Origin: Diabrotica undecimpunctata | Taxonomy: Eukaryota; Arthropoda; Insecta; Coleoptera; Chrysomelidae | NCBI RefSeq assembly: GCF_040954645.1 | Contig: NC_092804.1 | Span: 89,994,316 to 90,058,315, forward strand | Direction of reading: 5' to 3' | DNA: 64,000 bases | Shown here: in pieces, positions 9,753 to 20,761 of the stretch | How positions within the stretch are numbered: position 1 is the first letter of the stretch | Layout of the letters: each line of letters starts with the position of its first letter | The notes under the pieces: generated by a model | Told to the model about the DNA's origin: nothing | The model's database searches: none | What the model saw: the letters and a program-made list of their open reading frames with translations, nothing else | Position numbers and translations under genes: made by a program

Positions 9753-11806
9753 CATGGTACAATGAATACACAAGGTATGATATTGCGCATGACATTTGGC
9801 AGCTGGCCCAGGAGTGTGACGTAGTTAAGATCGCCTGAACCACCTCGAACCCATTATTACAGCTTAACGTATACATTAATTTTGAAATTATGGTTAAAAA
9901 GTGATCTAATTTTTTTTAAATGTTTTGTTTTGGTTATAATTGAATAAAAAATATATTTTTAGTAGCGTAAAACCTTTACTTCTCTTAGAGATTCAGGCAA
10001 AATATTTATTTTTGTTTTCATACATATACTAATAATATAAGTACTCTTTTTGTATGCAAATCCCTTGAAATTTAAAAATTTTCTGCAGAGGAAATACTGT
10101 GAATAGGTAAATAGTAGTAGATTTGCTTATTCTGATTCACTGTCACTCACTTCCAAGCAGTTTTACTGAAATAAAAACAAAATAGAGTACAATAGAGAAA
10201 AATCTATTTTACAATTCAATATGGTATTTTAGATGAGTTATAATGAAATTTAGTAAAATAAAAAATATACACATTACTATAACCTACCGATTATTATATG
10301 CAAAATTTACTTATCAAACAATATAATAATATGAAAATAAGACACAAATTAGTTCAAACGCAAAACACAATAAATATCGACTTCAGACGACTTTACACCG
10401 GCAAGACAGAAAGCTTGTATAAAAACAAAAGTTCAACAATAATATCGGTTATCAATGGTGACTATTGCAAATTGCAAGTTATGAGATAATAAATATATTT
10501 TAAAGTATCTTAATACTGACCGAGTCATCTATTTTATAATAGAAAAATAATTTAGATATATGCTTATATAAATATGTGTCTTTATACAAATGGTGTTTAG
10601 TTACTATTTATTTATACTGTATAGTATATAGTAGTTATTTGCCATTGTATATCTGGTTTTGTACCTTTTTCAAAGTACGCTGTGCAATTGCTTGTTGAAA
10701 TAGTGACAATGAAGATAAAATCTTTAGGTTTCATACATTTCCTAAAGATAGCGTGACCAGAAAACTGTGGATTATATCTTGTTGTAGATAGGATAATTTT
10801 AATTGTAATACTGCAAGAATTTGTTATACACATTTTAAAACTGAAGATTACCAAAGAAATCTACAACAGGAACTTTTAAATTACGTTTCTAAAAAGGGTC
10901 TAAAACTCAAACCTGAGGCAGTACCTAGTCTTTATTTGCCTAAATCAACATCGGCTACCCTTTTAACCAACCAAAAGAAACGCGTACAAGGAGGCGAACA
11001 CAGAGAGTCCAATAAGTATGTTGAGCAGCTTCTTACTACTTCTAGGTCAACGACGTAAGTCTAAATCTTTATTTTTATTAATTATTAGTCATGAAACCTT
11101 AATGGTTTTTTCATATCGATTTGTTAAGTAAGAAATTAGCCTCAGCCTGCTATGCAATTTGCAATAAGAACTGTTTCGGAGGAAATCAATTTAGCATCTT
11201 CCAAAATAACATATTTTTCTTTGTTAAATCATGTTATTATTAAAATATACAATGTTATCATTATTATAAACAATACCAAGATAATTTTATGTGTGAATAT
11301 TACAAAAATGTAATTTTAAATGTTGTGCAATATTGTGTGCCCTCACTACACTCATATTCGATGGCCAGCTAGCTCATTCGATATAAATAAAGTTGACTTT
11401 GTCATTATTTATTTTGATTTTGTGTTTAGTTCAGTAGGTATATATACGTACAAATTTTGTGTACCTCCATTACCACTTTTCTGTATCTTTTTAAACATCT
11501 GAAATATCAAACTCTGGAGTATAAGTTAATTAACCTGTACCTACGTGTAATAAAAGATAATTAAAACTTGTCTTATAAAGGATATCTATGTTTTATAAAG
11601 GATAAAAATAAACATAATTTTATCATCTCTTTATAATTACTATAATTAAATTAGCCAAATTATATAAAAAAACTTAAAATTAAAAGTCTTTCCTATACAA
11701 CTACATTCAAATGTTGCGGGAATAAGCGATCTTGACTACGTCATGCGCGAAAGCGAACCGATTATGGAACATTATGTATCATGCCTTGTGTATTCATTGT
11801 ACCATG
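9753..11806 (+). mobile_element. P-superfamily element A, decayed, with THAP domain
   Basis: Terminal inverted repeats of about 30 bp start CATGGTACAATGAATACACA at 9753 and, inverted, end at 11806. A perfect 9-bp direct repeat GGTTATGTA flanks them (9744-9752 and 11807-11815), close to the 8-bp duplication typical of P elements. The interior holds a THAP exon (10650-11056) with stops and no RNase H-like transposase core, so this is a non-autonomous relic. Inner ends share further diverged inverted similarity, including GCGCATGAC. Confidence 0.8.
10650..11056 (+). pseudogene. THAP-domain exon of P-like element A (stop codons)
   Basis: One frame reads most of a THAP zinc-finger DNA-binding domain: the F-H-T-F-P-K-D block (near 10730), a Trp, A-R-I-C-Y-T-H-F (the C/H half of the C2CH finger, near 10815) and the A-V-P-S-L-Y-L-P tail (near 10920). 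It then runs to a donor GTAAGT at 11057. TGA near 10700 and TAG near 10790 interrupt it. In P transposases this domain binds the element's own subterminal DNA. The two stops and the absence of later exons make it a pseudogene. Confidence 0.82.
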
Positions 11807-11815
11807 GGTTATGTA

Positions 11816-12032
11816 GTTATGTTGAGTGTGAGCTGGTGAGTGCTCTAAACTAATCACTGCCCGAAGTTACATTACCAAAATGGTATAGTATTCCCAATCA
11901 AAAGAATATTTTTTGTTGATGGTTGAAAGTTAAAGTTGGACAAATGGCTATTAAACATTCTTAGGAGTAGGAGTTTATTTTTACAAACACCAGGTAACAA
12001 CAGCACTTAATTATACCAAACTTTTGTTATAG
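11816..12032. other. Short unannotated flank
   Basis: Between P-like element A and the palindrome. No open frame, repeat or motif that I can support. Confidence 0.5.
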
Positions 12033-13152
12033 TCGGTTCGCTAATCTCAGTCCGAACTGTATAGTGAATTTAGTAATTATTTTTTTGCGAAGTTAGTTAC
12101 TTTTTGATAGACTAGTGGCTGGAAGTTACTATACAACCAAGCACACGTACCCATAGCCAATATTAATAGCTTAATAGTAAACAAACTAAATAGTAACTAA
12201 AATAGAACTTTACGAATTACCGGTAATCAATATTTATTTATTTGCACCATATAATAAATATTTTTGTTAAATTATAACAACTGAAATATATTTTTTAAAT
12301 ATATACTACCCACAATTTTATGGATTTAGTATACACTTCCACTATTTAGAATAATTCTTCGTTTTTCAATTAAAGAAGTCTGTAATAAAAGTTTATTTAA
12401 GCTGTTAATACTGTGACCTAGGAACTTTTGTGTTGTAGGTTTCCAGCTATGAATCTGTCAAAATATGCCCGAGTTAAGCGAATGGACCTTAGTATGCTCC
12501 ATTCGCTTAGCTCGGGCATATTTTGACAGATTCATTGTCGGAAACCCACAACACAACAATTCCTACTTCTCAGTATTAATAGCTCAAGTATCCTACTATT
12601 GCAGACTTCTTTCTTTAAAAAAAGAAGAATTATTCTAAATAGTGGAAGTGTATACTAAACCCATCAAATTTTGGGTAGTATATATTTAAAAAATATATTT
12701 TAATTGTTATAATTTTGTTACGTTGTCTCTGTGGGCTTTTAATAATATTGACGACCAGTTTCTTTTTAATATCTTTTATTAAAGACCAACTAAACTTAAT
12801 ACATGATTATATCTAACGAGCCATCTTTTTTCCCCTGCTCTGCTGTCCGCTGTCCATCTCCTTCACCTGTCGCTCATGTTAAGGTAGGTTTACAAATATT
12901 AAGGTAGGTTCACATAACATAACAAATTTAACATAACTATTTATTATATGGTGCAGATAAATAAATATTGATTGTCGGTAATTCGCAAAGTTATTTACTA
13001 TTTAGTTTGTTTACTATTAATATTGGCTATGAGTACGTGTGCTTGGTTGTATAGTAATTTCCAGCCACTTTTAGTCTGTCAAAAAGTAACTAATTTCGCA
13101 AAAAAATAATTACTAAATTCACTAGACAGTTCGGACTGGGAATAGCGAACCG
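12033..13152. mobile_element. Fold-back element: near-complete ~450-bp palindrome
   Basis: The left arm (12033-12486) and right arm (12498-13152) are inverted copies around an 11-bp spacer. The outer ends are TCGGTTCGC / GCGAACCGA and the inner ends TCCATTCGCTTAGCTCGGGC. The arms are 454 and 441 bp once the solo LTR in the right arm is removed. Single arms occur at 8412-8716 and 28799-29171. No transposase is encoded; each arm's inner edge could start a short peptide M-N-L-S-K-Y-A-R. The superfamily is unknown. Confidence 0.85.
12716..12924. repeat. Solo LTR inside the palindrome's right arm
   Basis: A 209-bp block beginning TGTTACGTTG and ending ATAACA is bounded by the 5-bp duplication AATTT (12711-12715 and 12925-12929). 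The uninserted arm is seen at 8412-8716. TG...CA ends plus a 5-bp duplication fit an LTR retrotransposon reduced by LTR-LTR recombination. It does not match either copia or Bel LTRs here. Confidence 0.78.
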
Positions 13153-13690
13153 AGTTTAAATCATCAAGCAAAAAGACAAAAGAGGGAATGTAAAGGTAGT
13201 GGGGGCAAAAATATTGATAGACAGGAAGTGCCATCTTGAGAGGCCACATTAAACAAGGAAAGAGAGGCTCTTTCCTTGTTTAAGAAATCAAATTTAGTTG
13301 GGTTATGTTATTGCTGATGTTATTGTTTGTCCCAACTGTCACATGAAAGATTATTTGTATTTGAATTGAAGTTTTTTAACCATTGTTTCACATTTTAGAG
13401 TATTATTGTTATTATTTAATTAAAACTTTATTGTGTTCCAGTGTTAAAAAAAGTATTTTAAGTGTATTATGTATTAATATTATGTAATATTAATATTATG
13501 TAATATAACAAATAAATAGATAAATTAGAACCCCTACACCACTGTATGATTATTGTGAAGTGTCATGAAATTTAAATTTGGCGCATTCGCATTTCCGGAT
13601 ATGTCCGCCATCAGAGGCCACTTTTTTGGTCTCCTTTTCATAACGATTAGATTCCCTCTTTTGTCTTTTTGTTCGATGGTTTAAATACAA
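13153..13690. repeat. Small inverted-repeat block with a perfect hairpin
   Basis: About 37 bases at 13153-13189 recur inverted at 13651-13687 (core AAAAAGACAAAAGAGGGAAT). Between them 13249-13283 is a perfect 16-bp stem with a 3-base loop (TTAAACAAGGAAAGAG arm). It looks like a MITE-like remnant. The minus-strand frame 13747-13550 crosses the right repeat, has no known domain, and I do not call it a gene. Confidence 0.55.
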
Positions 13691-13963
13691 ACTCGTGACG
13701 GTTTTCTCATTTGGTCCCAGTGAAGATAGCCTCAAATTAGCTGTCACTTAAGTTTCACAGAACGAAATATTGTGTTGGCAGCAGAGATATGTAAGAGAGG
13801 GGATATGACATACGGTGAAATAGATGGGATAGGTTCACCATATTGGTGAGTATCTGACAGATTGTTGTTTGTGTCGAGTAGTTCTGTGCATAGAAATTTA
13901 ATTTTAAAAATATTTTGAACTTATTTTTGTACTGTTTTTACGTGTATTTAAAGTGAAACTATT

Positions 13964-14342
13964 ATGACATCGTGTTCTTTTATTTTGTGTCCAAATAACA
14001 ATCGTAACAATAAGAAAATCTCCACTGGAATATCTTTTCATAGGTTAGTATGAAATTGTAAACAGTGTACAGGGCGGTATTACTTCCGTTTTTAGTGATG
14101 CCGCGTGTAAAAAGAACAGGTAATCTTTTTAATTTGGTTTATGTGGTTGTAGATTTCCTAAAGATGTTGAAAGGAGAAATGCCTGGATACAGTTCGTAAA
14201 TAGTGTGGGAACTGGGGACTGGGAACCTTCAAAATTTAGTAAATTGTGTTCTAAACATTTCGCGGAGTACTGTATAGATAGGACCTCATTAGCTGTTATC
14301 CGTTTGCGTGAGAATGCAATCCCTACAATTGGTGAATCTCAG
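13964..14342 (+). CDS. THAP DNA-binding domain, two exons (P-like element B)
   Basis: Exon 1 (13964-14043) starts M-T-S-C-S-F-I-L-C, giving the first Cys pair, and ends F-H-(R) at a donor GTTAGT. Exon 2 (14153-14342) follows a TTGTAG acceptor and reads F-P-K-D, a central Trp, K-L-C-S-K-H-F (second Cys and His) and the A-I-P-T-I closing motif, then a GTAACA donor. Phases agree: 80 nt plus 190 nt gives an open 90-codon domain with no stop. This is a complete THAP C2CH finger of normal length, which in P-type transposases recognises element DNA. No downstream catalytic exon on this strand is visible. Confidence 0.88.
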
Positions 14343-14886
14343 GTAACAATAATTATAAATATTAATAAATGAAGTAGGTTATTAAAATAATATAGGTAAT
14401 ATTCTGAATTACACCTGGACATTATACAGTATACAACTTCAATTGTACATTTCACTTGCTTTCATTTGCAAATAAATAAGTTTGTATAGGTGTGAACAAA
14501 GAGATTTCAACTAGAAGGTTCTTGATATTTTGTATAAAGTACTAGTTAATAATTAATCACATTTTTGTTTTGGCCATTCTTTAAATATGTACTATTTGAC
14601 ATTTTTTTGATGTAACAACAGCAGTTTTTTGCGTTTAAAAATATGATTTATGCCTTTTTTATATAATAAAGCTACTTTATTTGTGTACAAAATGAAGTTT
14701 TATATATGTTATGGTATTTTAGGTTTATGAAGTTTCAGAACTTTTTATGGAATATCATTTTTATAAAACTAATATTAATTATGTTTTCAAATGCAGTCAA
14801 CTTAAGTTTCAATCCATTTACATACTTGTATATTAATTAATATCAGATATATCTTAAACTACTAATTAATTAAATTAAGGGGGCAG

Positions 14887-15264
14887 TTGCTACATATCCA
14901 AGATAATTCTAAAATAAGAGTATTGTCAAACATAATTAATGTTCAAACGCCACAAACATCACAAGATATTCCTAGTACATCTTGTGAGTTAACTCAGAAA
15001 CGGAAGATTTATAAAGACTTGGTTCATTCACAGAAAGTAAGTAGTGAACGAAAAAGAAAGTTAAGAAATGTTCGTCGAAAACTACAAAGATGTGAGAAAC
15101 AAGTAGCCAACATGAAGAATGTAATTGAGAAGCTCAAGAAAACAAGGTTGATTCAAGAAGAAACATTGGATCTTCTTGAAAAATATTTATTAGTTTTTTC
15201 AGGTTTAAAAAAAATGAATGCATTTAAAAAGCATTGGCTCAATATTTTGCACATAAGCTCTTAA
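14887..15264 (+). CDS. Probable coiled-coil exon following the THAP domain
   Basis: An open frame rich in K, R, E and Q with leucine-type heptads (about residues 35-100, K-L-R-N-V-R-R-K-L-Q onward) lies 545 bp after the THAP exon on the same strand. P-element and THAP9 proteins carry a coiled coil for dimerisation just after the THAP domain, so position and composition fit. The true 5' edge is probably a splice acceptor rather than the first in-frame start-like codon. The frame ends at a stop at 15264 without reaching any catalytic domain. Confidence 0.6.
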   Translation: MLHIQDNSKIRVLSNIINVQTPQTSQDIPSTSCELTQKRKIYKDLVHSQKVSSERKRKLRNVRRKLQRCEKQVANMKNVIEKLKKTRLIQEETLDLLEKYLLVFSGLKKMNAFKKHWLNILHISS

Positions 15265-15529
15265 CAACAATTACTTCAGTTGAAATATATTTACAATTTG
15301 AATCTATTATTTTATTTTTTAAAATTTTTTCAGATTTTAAACATATGTTGTGGTGAAAGATATTCCAAGCTACCTTTATTTTTTTTATTTATAAAGGAAA
15401 AAAAGTATACATATTTTGTTGTATTAATTAATGCATTCGAACATTCGGCACATAATATTTTTGTTTTCAATTAGTGAACAACATGACCTGCTATATATGC
15501 AATCTAAATGTCTACTTCATTGAAAGCTG

Positions 15530-15795
15530 GATGTTACGATAAGATTCTAAAATCTCTGAAGATTTATTTTTTTGCACGATGGGATCACATTTTAAAATGG
15601 ACACGTTTTCTAATGGTATGCAATTGTTTCTAAACCTGTCAATCAGTTCAACATGAACCCATAATTTTTTGTAAGCCGAAATGAACTGGCGAGCTGTTGT
15701 GTTATTATTATAACCCCCTTGTGATCTAATACTTCCAAATAAATAGTTCTATATGATCCTGGGAGAACTTATATAATGGTAAAAAAGTTGATATG
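15530..15795 (-). pseudogene. P/THAP9-type transposase core fragment, inverted relative to the THAP exons
   Basis: The minus strand reads S-Q-D-H-I-E-L-F and, after a one-base frame change near 15748, G-S-I-R-S-Q-G-G-Y-N-N-N-T-T-A-R-Q-F, the best conserved block of the P-element/THAP9 transposase C-terminal half. It then runs on for about 45 residues. A lone stop (TAG) lies in the second frame where the first takes over. The block is only ~85 residues long and faces the opposite way to the THAP exons of the same element. Confidence 0.82.
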
Positions 15796-15978
15796 CCAGA
15801 AGTTAATAATGATTTGTATAAAAGATGTAATTTTTATGCATACTTTAAGACCTCAAAATTATGTGTGGCGAAGAGTGCCTAACAAAAGACTGTTTAACAA
15901 CAGTCTTTAACGTACCAAGGTATTTATCAGTGGACCATAGAAAATAGACTGGACCGTTTTCTATTATAGTTGCAAATT

Positions 15979-15979
15979 G

Positions 15980-16046
<67 letters not shown>
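15979..16046. repeat. (TA)n microsatellite
   Basis: Uninterrupted TA dinucleotide run of about 65 bases within P-like element B. Prone to length change and assembly error. Confidence 0.95.
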
Positions 16047-16051
<5 letters not shown>

Positions 16052-17066
16052 CTATATATCGTATCTACTGGTAGGTTACTTATGTAATTTCTTTGTGTTT
16101 GGTCATAATAAGGACCTGTCTCTCTGCCCTTGCTTATGTGTAATAATAATAAATGTGTGATAACGGAAGTAGAAAACTAGTTCTTGAATTCAAATTGTTT
16201 AAAAAAAAATAAAATAAAAATATTGTTTAAAAATTCTATTTTATTATATTTCTAATTTTTATTGGAGGGCTCGATATACCATCATATTGTGAGCTAGCTT
16301 TTGTACCAGCTTTATACATAGGATGAGTGTCTCAAACTTTATATGTTACAGAAAATAACGAAAAGCCGGTGAATATCGAGAATCGCTTGTTGAGTTAGTT
16401 ATTGTTGACAGTAGCAACAGCTAAAAAGCAGTATTTTCAACCGTTTAAAATATTCCGCGACTTTGACACTAGCTATAATATCCCTTATCATAGGCTCGCA
16501 TTACTGGAAAAGAGATCTTTACATGCAGATATAACAATTCCATAGAAACCACAATAAGTTAAAAAAGGATAAAGAACACGGCATGTCTTTGATACAATTC
16601 TTTAACTACCTACCTATACACAATAACTAATTTTTATATTTTTTATATAAATATATAAAATAATTATATATAAATATATAATTTATATTAATAGTACATG
16701 GAACTAACATATCTAAATGTATATAAGCTTATGTAAGTGCACTTGCTAATTGTTGTTTTTTACTTGTATGTAAATGTTATAATTTTAAAACCATATCATT
16801 GACTGGTTTTGTACATTTTTTTAAACTTTATGTATGTAATAAATTTTATAATTATTATTAAAGTGTACTTGAAGAGTACCAAAAATGAAAGTAATTTTAT
16901 TCCAAATAACTATTATTAATCTAACTAAATGCTTATTCCCAAACTAAACAGTAAATCGTAAATACAGTTTGAATTAATTTGAATCCGGACCTGCCCGTCG
17001 CCATATTGGAGAGTACATACTGTCAAATTAAGTGGTCCCATTTAGTAGATACAGAAATATCGTTTG
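16047..17066. other. Non-coding right half of P-like element B
   Basis: AT-rich, with (ATAT)-rich stretches near 16630-16690. No open frame or known motif; ends at the right terminal inverted repeat. Confidence 0.6.
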
Positions 17067-17095
17067 TGTCATATCCCCTCTCTTACATATCTCTG

Positions 17096-17610
17096 GTTGG
17101 TAGTGTTGCTATGCCCTTAGAATGTATATTTTATGTGATTTAAATACAAAGAGATAAAGCTTTTAAAATGTACATCTTTATTATATTATTTTTTTGATTC
17201 TACAATTTTATACCTTATATAAAACATTTATGAATTATAGTATTTGTTTCGTTTGAAATTAATTGCAATTAATTGTTAGAAAATTTTTTGGTAATTGCCC
17301 TTTGATAGGTTAGCGGATAGATTTGGCAAACACTGGTTTAACATTTCATATAAGATGGCTTGTGAAGTTTGTTGAATTTAGTGTTTTATTATCTTTATTC
17401 GAATGTTTTATTTGTAAATTGTGTTTAAATCAATTAGAAAATATTAACATAAGTGAAATTTCATTAAGTTTAGAACTTTTAGAATATTCTTAACGACACA
17501 ATTTAAAAGGCAAGTATTAATATAACCTACATAACAAACTGAAAATAATAATAATACTTTTGCTTCTTGTTACAAAATAAACTGAAAACAATAATAATAC
17601 TTTTGTTTTT
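17096..17610. other. Upstream region of a THAP exon
   Basis: No coding frame. A short direct repeat, ACTGAAAA(T/C)AATAATAATACTTTTG (17537-17560 and 17582-17604), immediately precedes the THAP exon at 17622. I see no terminal repeat here. Confidence 0.5.
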
Positions 17611-17621
17611 TGTTACAGATG

Positions 17622-17780
17622 CCCCGGCATTGTTGTGTACCTAGTTGCAAAACCAATTATGCCAGTACTTTAAAAACGAAACAGGCAGAAAGTACGTTTT
17701 CGTTTCCCAAAGATCCCCAAAGAAGGTATACTTGGTTACGCTCTATTCATAGAGAAGGCTATACAATTACCAAATCGGTA
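17622..17780 (+). CDS. THAP-domain first exon, lineage C
   Basis: The frame from the ATG at 17622 reads M-P-R-H-C-C-V-P-S-C (first Cys pair), then T-F-S-F-P-K-D-P and a Trp in Y-T-W-L-R-S-I-H, and stops being THAP-like at about residue 53. A GTATTA at 17781 could be the donor. A TTGTTACAG acceptor-like site precedes the ATG, so an upstream untranslated exon is possible. The second Cys/His half would lie in a later exon; none is recognisable before the pogo-like insertion at 17964 or after it. It could be a THAP transposon or a host THAP gene fragment; the sequence does not decide. Confidence 0.65.
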
Positions 17781-18325
17781 TTAATTTGTTTAAATTAGTA
17801 AGGGTCCCTAAAAATGCGAGTTTTTGGTGGACTTAGCCTGAAAAATAGAAACAATACGAAATTTTCATGTTTACGTCTACGGAAACATACAAAAGGTGAA
17901 AAAATGTAAAAAAGAGATTGAAAAAAGTTCATAAAAAGTATAGAAAATCAAAAATTAAGGTTATGTGCCCAAATACCGTCCCCCTAAGCAAAATCCTAAA
18001 TTCTGAAATTTGATTTGAATGAGTGATTAAATGAATAAATGAGTTAAAATAATGTAAAAAACCGATTTAAGTAACTTAACTCTATGTCTAAGAGTTTTGC
18101 TTGTACGATTCTAATAAATAAAATTTCCTGAAGTAAAAATAAATAAATAGCAAAATAAAGCAAATTTCGATTCTTTAAAAATGGTACCCCAATTCCGTCC
18201 TCCACTCATTCCTAGTTAAAATGTATGATTTTTTTGTAAAACATGATATAAACAGTACTAATATCTGTTATAATAAATTTATTGAGATAGGAACATGTTT
18301 ATACATTTTGATACATAAGTTATAT

Positions 18326-20022
18326 CTATTTACACATCCAGACACAAATCACAAACAAAATTTTTGACCTTGGTTGAAATTGAACACATCTCATGGCACC
18401 ATTGAAGAATTCCAAACACCTAATCCATTGTTCTCCTCGCTTGTCTTGTGAAAAACATTTTCCACAAATGGTACATGGTGCATCTTCATCACCAGAACTA
18501 TCCCCATCATCGGTTGATACCAGTGGAACTTCTGTTTCGTCCTCAGAGTCACTTGAATTTAAATCCCACTTAGTTGTTTTCTTCTTGGGACGTTTGTTCA
18601 ATGATGTGCCAGGATTTTCTTTATCTTCCATGACGAGACGTTTATTAGCCTTTGACTGCCTCTTCTCTTCTGCCATTCTTTTGTAAAGAGATTTTCAGAG
18701 AAGTTTTGTGAGGAGATCCAGTTACCAAGAATGAAGTACCAGCTCTAGAAGATGTGGAAGGTTTGATAACTAAAACATTCTGGATGTCTCGTGGACTGAC
18801 CACTTGAGGTGGGACTGGAATATTCTGGATGTCTCGGGACTGACCGCTTGGGGTGGGACTAGAACATTCTGGTTATCATTATCCCGTCCATTGGCAGGCA
18901 CCTCTTGCTGTTCAAGTTGTCTAGCAATAAAATCATGCTCCTGAAAGACATCAGAATTAAATGGATGGATCTCAGTTTTCTTAAACCCATTGACGGCCGT
19001 TTCAAGAGTAGCTGCACGAAGATACGCCCCACAAAAGAGACTGGATATTTGCAGTTTTCTGACAACTCTATTTGAGTTACTAGCCAACCATTGTTTTATA
19101 GCTTTTATGTATCTAGTTTTCAAAGGAAACATAAACGATACATCCAAAGGCTGTAGCTTGTCTATTGAGTATGAACGAAGGCAAACTATAGATACTCCTC
19201 ACTCTCTTGCAATGTCAATAAGTTCGAGATTTCTAGTGTGGGAATAGTGACCATCAAGGATAAGCACAACAGGATTCCCTTTTGATGGGTTCACAATGGA
19301 ACTGAAGTATTTAAACCACTTAAGAAACAATGGACCAGTTGCTCAACCTGAATCTGAACATCCGCCTATCGACCCTGTATGAGCTCGGTCAAGCAATTCT
19401 TCCTGCCACCTTTTAAGTGGAAATATTAACAAGGGTGGAATATACTGGCCTGCTGCTGACATACAGGTTCGTCTACATTAAATATTTTTGAGGGGTCAAA
19501 GTTTATTTTCTCGAGTTTAGGTTTCAGGATAGAGAAATACTTGCTAACATTTTCTTTTGTAAATCCTTTAGCTCTAGCCGTTGACAAGTTCTGTGGTAGT
19601 TTGAGGGAAAGCTCTGGATGGCGTTTGAAAAACAGTCTAACCCACTCTTTGTCAGCAGCCTTTGATTCATTCGAGAAAGGATGAGGTCTTTGGTTTAAAC
19701 CAAGCTGGTTTAAACCAAGCTTTTAAACTAGCTGGTAAGCCAATCGCCTCAGGTCAGAAACAGTCAGTGCATCATAATGCTGTTCCATATCCAGACAGTG
19801 TTCGACAAGACTTTTCTCGAGATCAGCTGTAAAAACTGGCTTCCTTTCAAATTTTAATTTCACACATTCCTCTGGTGTTCGGTCAGATTTGACATAATCT
19901 TTTAAAGTAGCCCTCGGAACACCAAAGGTCTTAGCAGCTATTTTATATCCTATTTCTTTATCTCTCACAGCAGTGATAGCCCTCACCATGGCATCAGGAT
20001 TCCACGCTTTACGTTGTGGCAT
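18326..20022 (-). pseudogene. pogo/Tigger-like transposase (degraded)
   Basis: From its start at 20022 the minus strand reads a psq helix-turn-helix (A-I-T-A-V-R-D-K-E-I-G-Y-K-I-A-A-K-T-F-G) and a CENP-B-like segment. The catalytic blocks follow in pieces: F-N-V-D-E (near 19480), V-L-I-L-D-G-H-Y-S-H (near 19270) and L-Q-P-L-D-V-S-F (near 19150). A TGA breaks the core near 19200 and several frames are used between 19150 and 19720. The C-terminal 116-residue frame has C-x2-C...W-I-R-C spacing, the zinc-finger-like tail of insect pogo-like proteins. All three acidic positions can be seen, but no single protein could be made. Confidence 0.85.
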
Positions 20023-20251
20023 CTGAAAAAATTTAGACTTTGTATTGATTTATCAATTTACGCAATTCTTAAAATTTCATCTTTTCCACAAAACTATAAG
20101 TTTAATAACAACATTACTGTTCAAGACTAAGGTGTCTACATATTAAAACTATTAAAACATATCGAAAAGTGATTATATATCTATAAAAAATAATTTAAGA
20201 GTCATTGAAAATTAAAATTTATTGAAAGAAAAATATATAAAAAGATTTCTA

Positions 20252-20304
20252 AATCCGTCCCGGGACGGATTTGAGAACCTCAAAGGGGACGGATTTAGGA
20301 ATTC
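20252..20304. promoter_or_regulatory. Subterminal CCGTCCC/GGGACGG motif cluster of the pogo-like element
   Basis: AAATCCGTCCCGGGACGGATTT forms a perfect palindrome and is followed 20 bases later by GGGGACGGATTTAGGAATTCCG. The same core is part of both element ends, so this is a likely internal transposase-binding site and lies in the probable promoter region upstream of the transposase start. Confidence 0.55.
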
Positions 20305-20761
20305 CGTTATATAAAACATGGCCGCTGTTCGTGACGAAACGACTACAACTACACGGCTGTGACAAATGAAATATAATACTCAAAGAGCATTCTATTATTA
20401 TCAATCGATAAATCAGTTTAAACTTACCTGTAGGCATCAATATAAGTATTTAAAGTAGATTACAAACTGTAGCAAGCTATTACATAAACTATTTATGAAA
20501 AATTTAAGGTTAAGTAAACAGAACAAAGAATCCTACGTCACTGCCACTAGTCCACTGGATCGTTTTGAAGAGTTTCCTTAACCTCTCGCAAGGTTGCAGT
20601 GCTGTTCGTAGAAGTTACAGTGGGGGACGAAATTAGAACATGGGACGGATTTTGGGCACTTTACCTTAACAAGACAAAAATGTTATCAAAATACGAAATA
20701 ACCTTAGTAGTTACATACAATTTATAAATAAATTGTAAATACCAAGCATTTTCCCCGTTAA

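Larger units (their letters stand above)
13782..17095 (+). mobile_element. P-superfamily element B with split THAP gene
   Basis: Perfect 29-bp terminal inverted repeats begin CAGAGATATGTAAGAGAGGG at 13782 and end, inverted, at 17095. Flanking 8-bp direct repeats GTTGGCAG / GTTGGTAG differ at one base, matching the 8-bp duplication of P elements. Inside are a two-exon THAP domain and a coiled-coil exon on plus, then a fragment of the P/THAP9 transposase core on minus, then AT-rich DNA with an (AT)n tract. The opposite strand of the core fragment implies an inversion or a second insertion. As it stands the element cannot make transposase. Confidence 0.88.
17964..20661 (-). mobile_element. pogo-like DNA transposon (Tc1/mariner superfamily)
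   Basis: Inverted ends GTGCCCAAATACCGTCCC (left) and GTGCCCAAAATCCGTCCC (right, inverted) bound a minus-strand transposase with psq-type helix-turn-helix and a DDE core. A TA dinucleotide adjoins each end, as expected for TA duplication. CCGTCC-type motifs recur inside the ends (18197-18206, 20254-20303, 20621-20650), probably transposase-binding sites. It is inserted just downstream of the THAP exon at 17622. The coding region is degraded. Confidence 0.82.

Noticed and set aside
9477..9824. 115-residue plus frame
   Set aside because: Runs through a tandem duplication and into a P-like terminal repeat; no domain.
15979..16046. AT tract as a regulatory site
   Set aside because: A plain microsatellite; no adjoining gene.
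18326..18676. Independent zinc-finger host gene
   Set aside because: The Cys spacing and its position behind the DDE core mark it as the tail of the pogo-like transposase.
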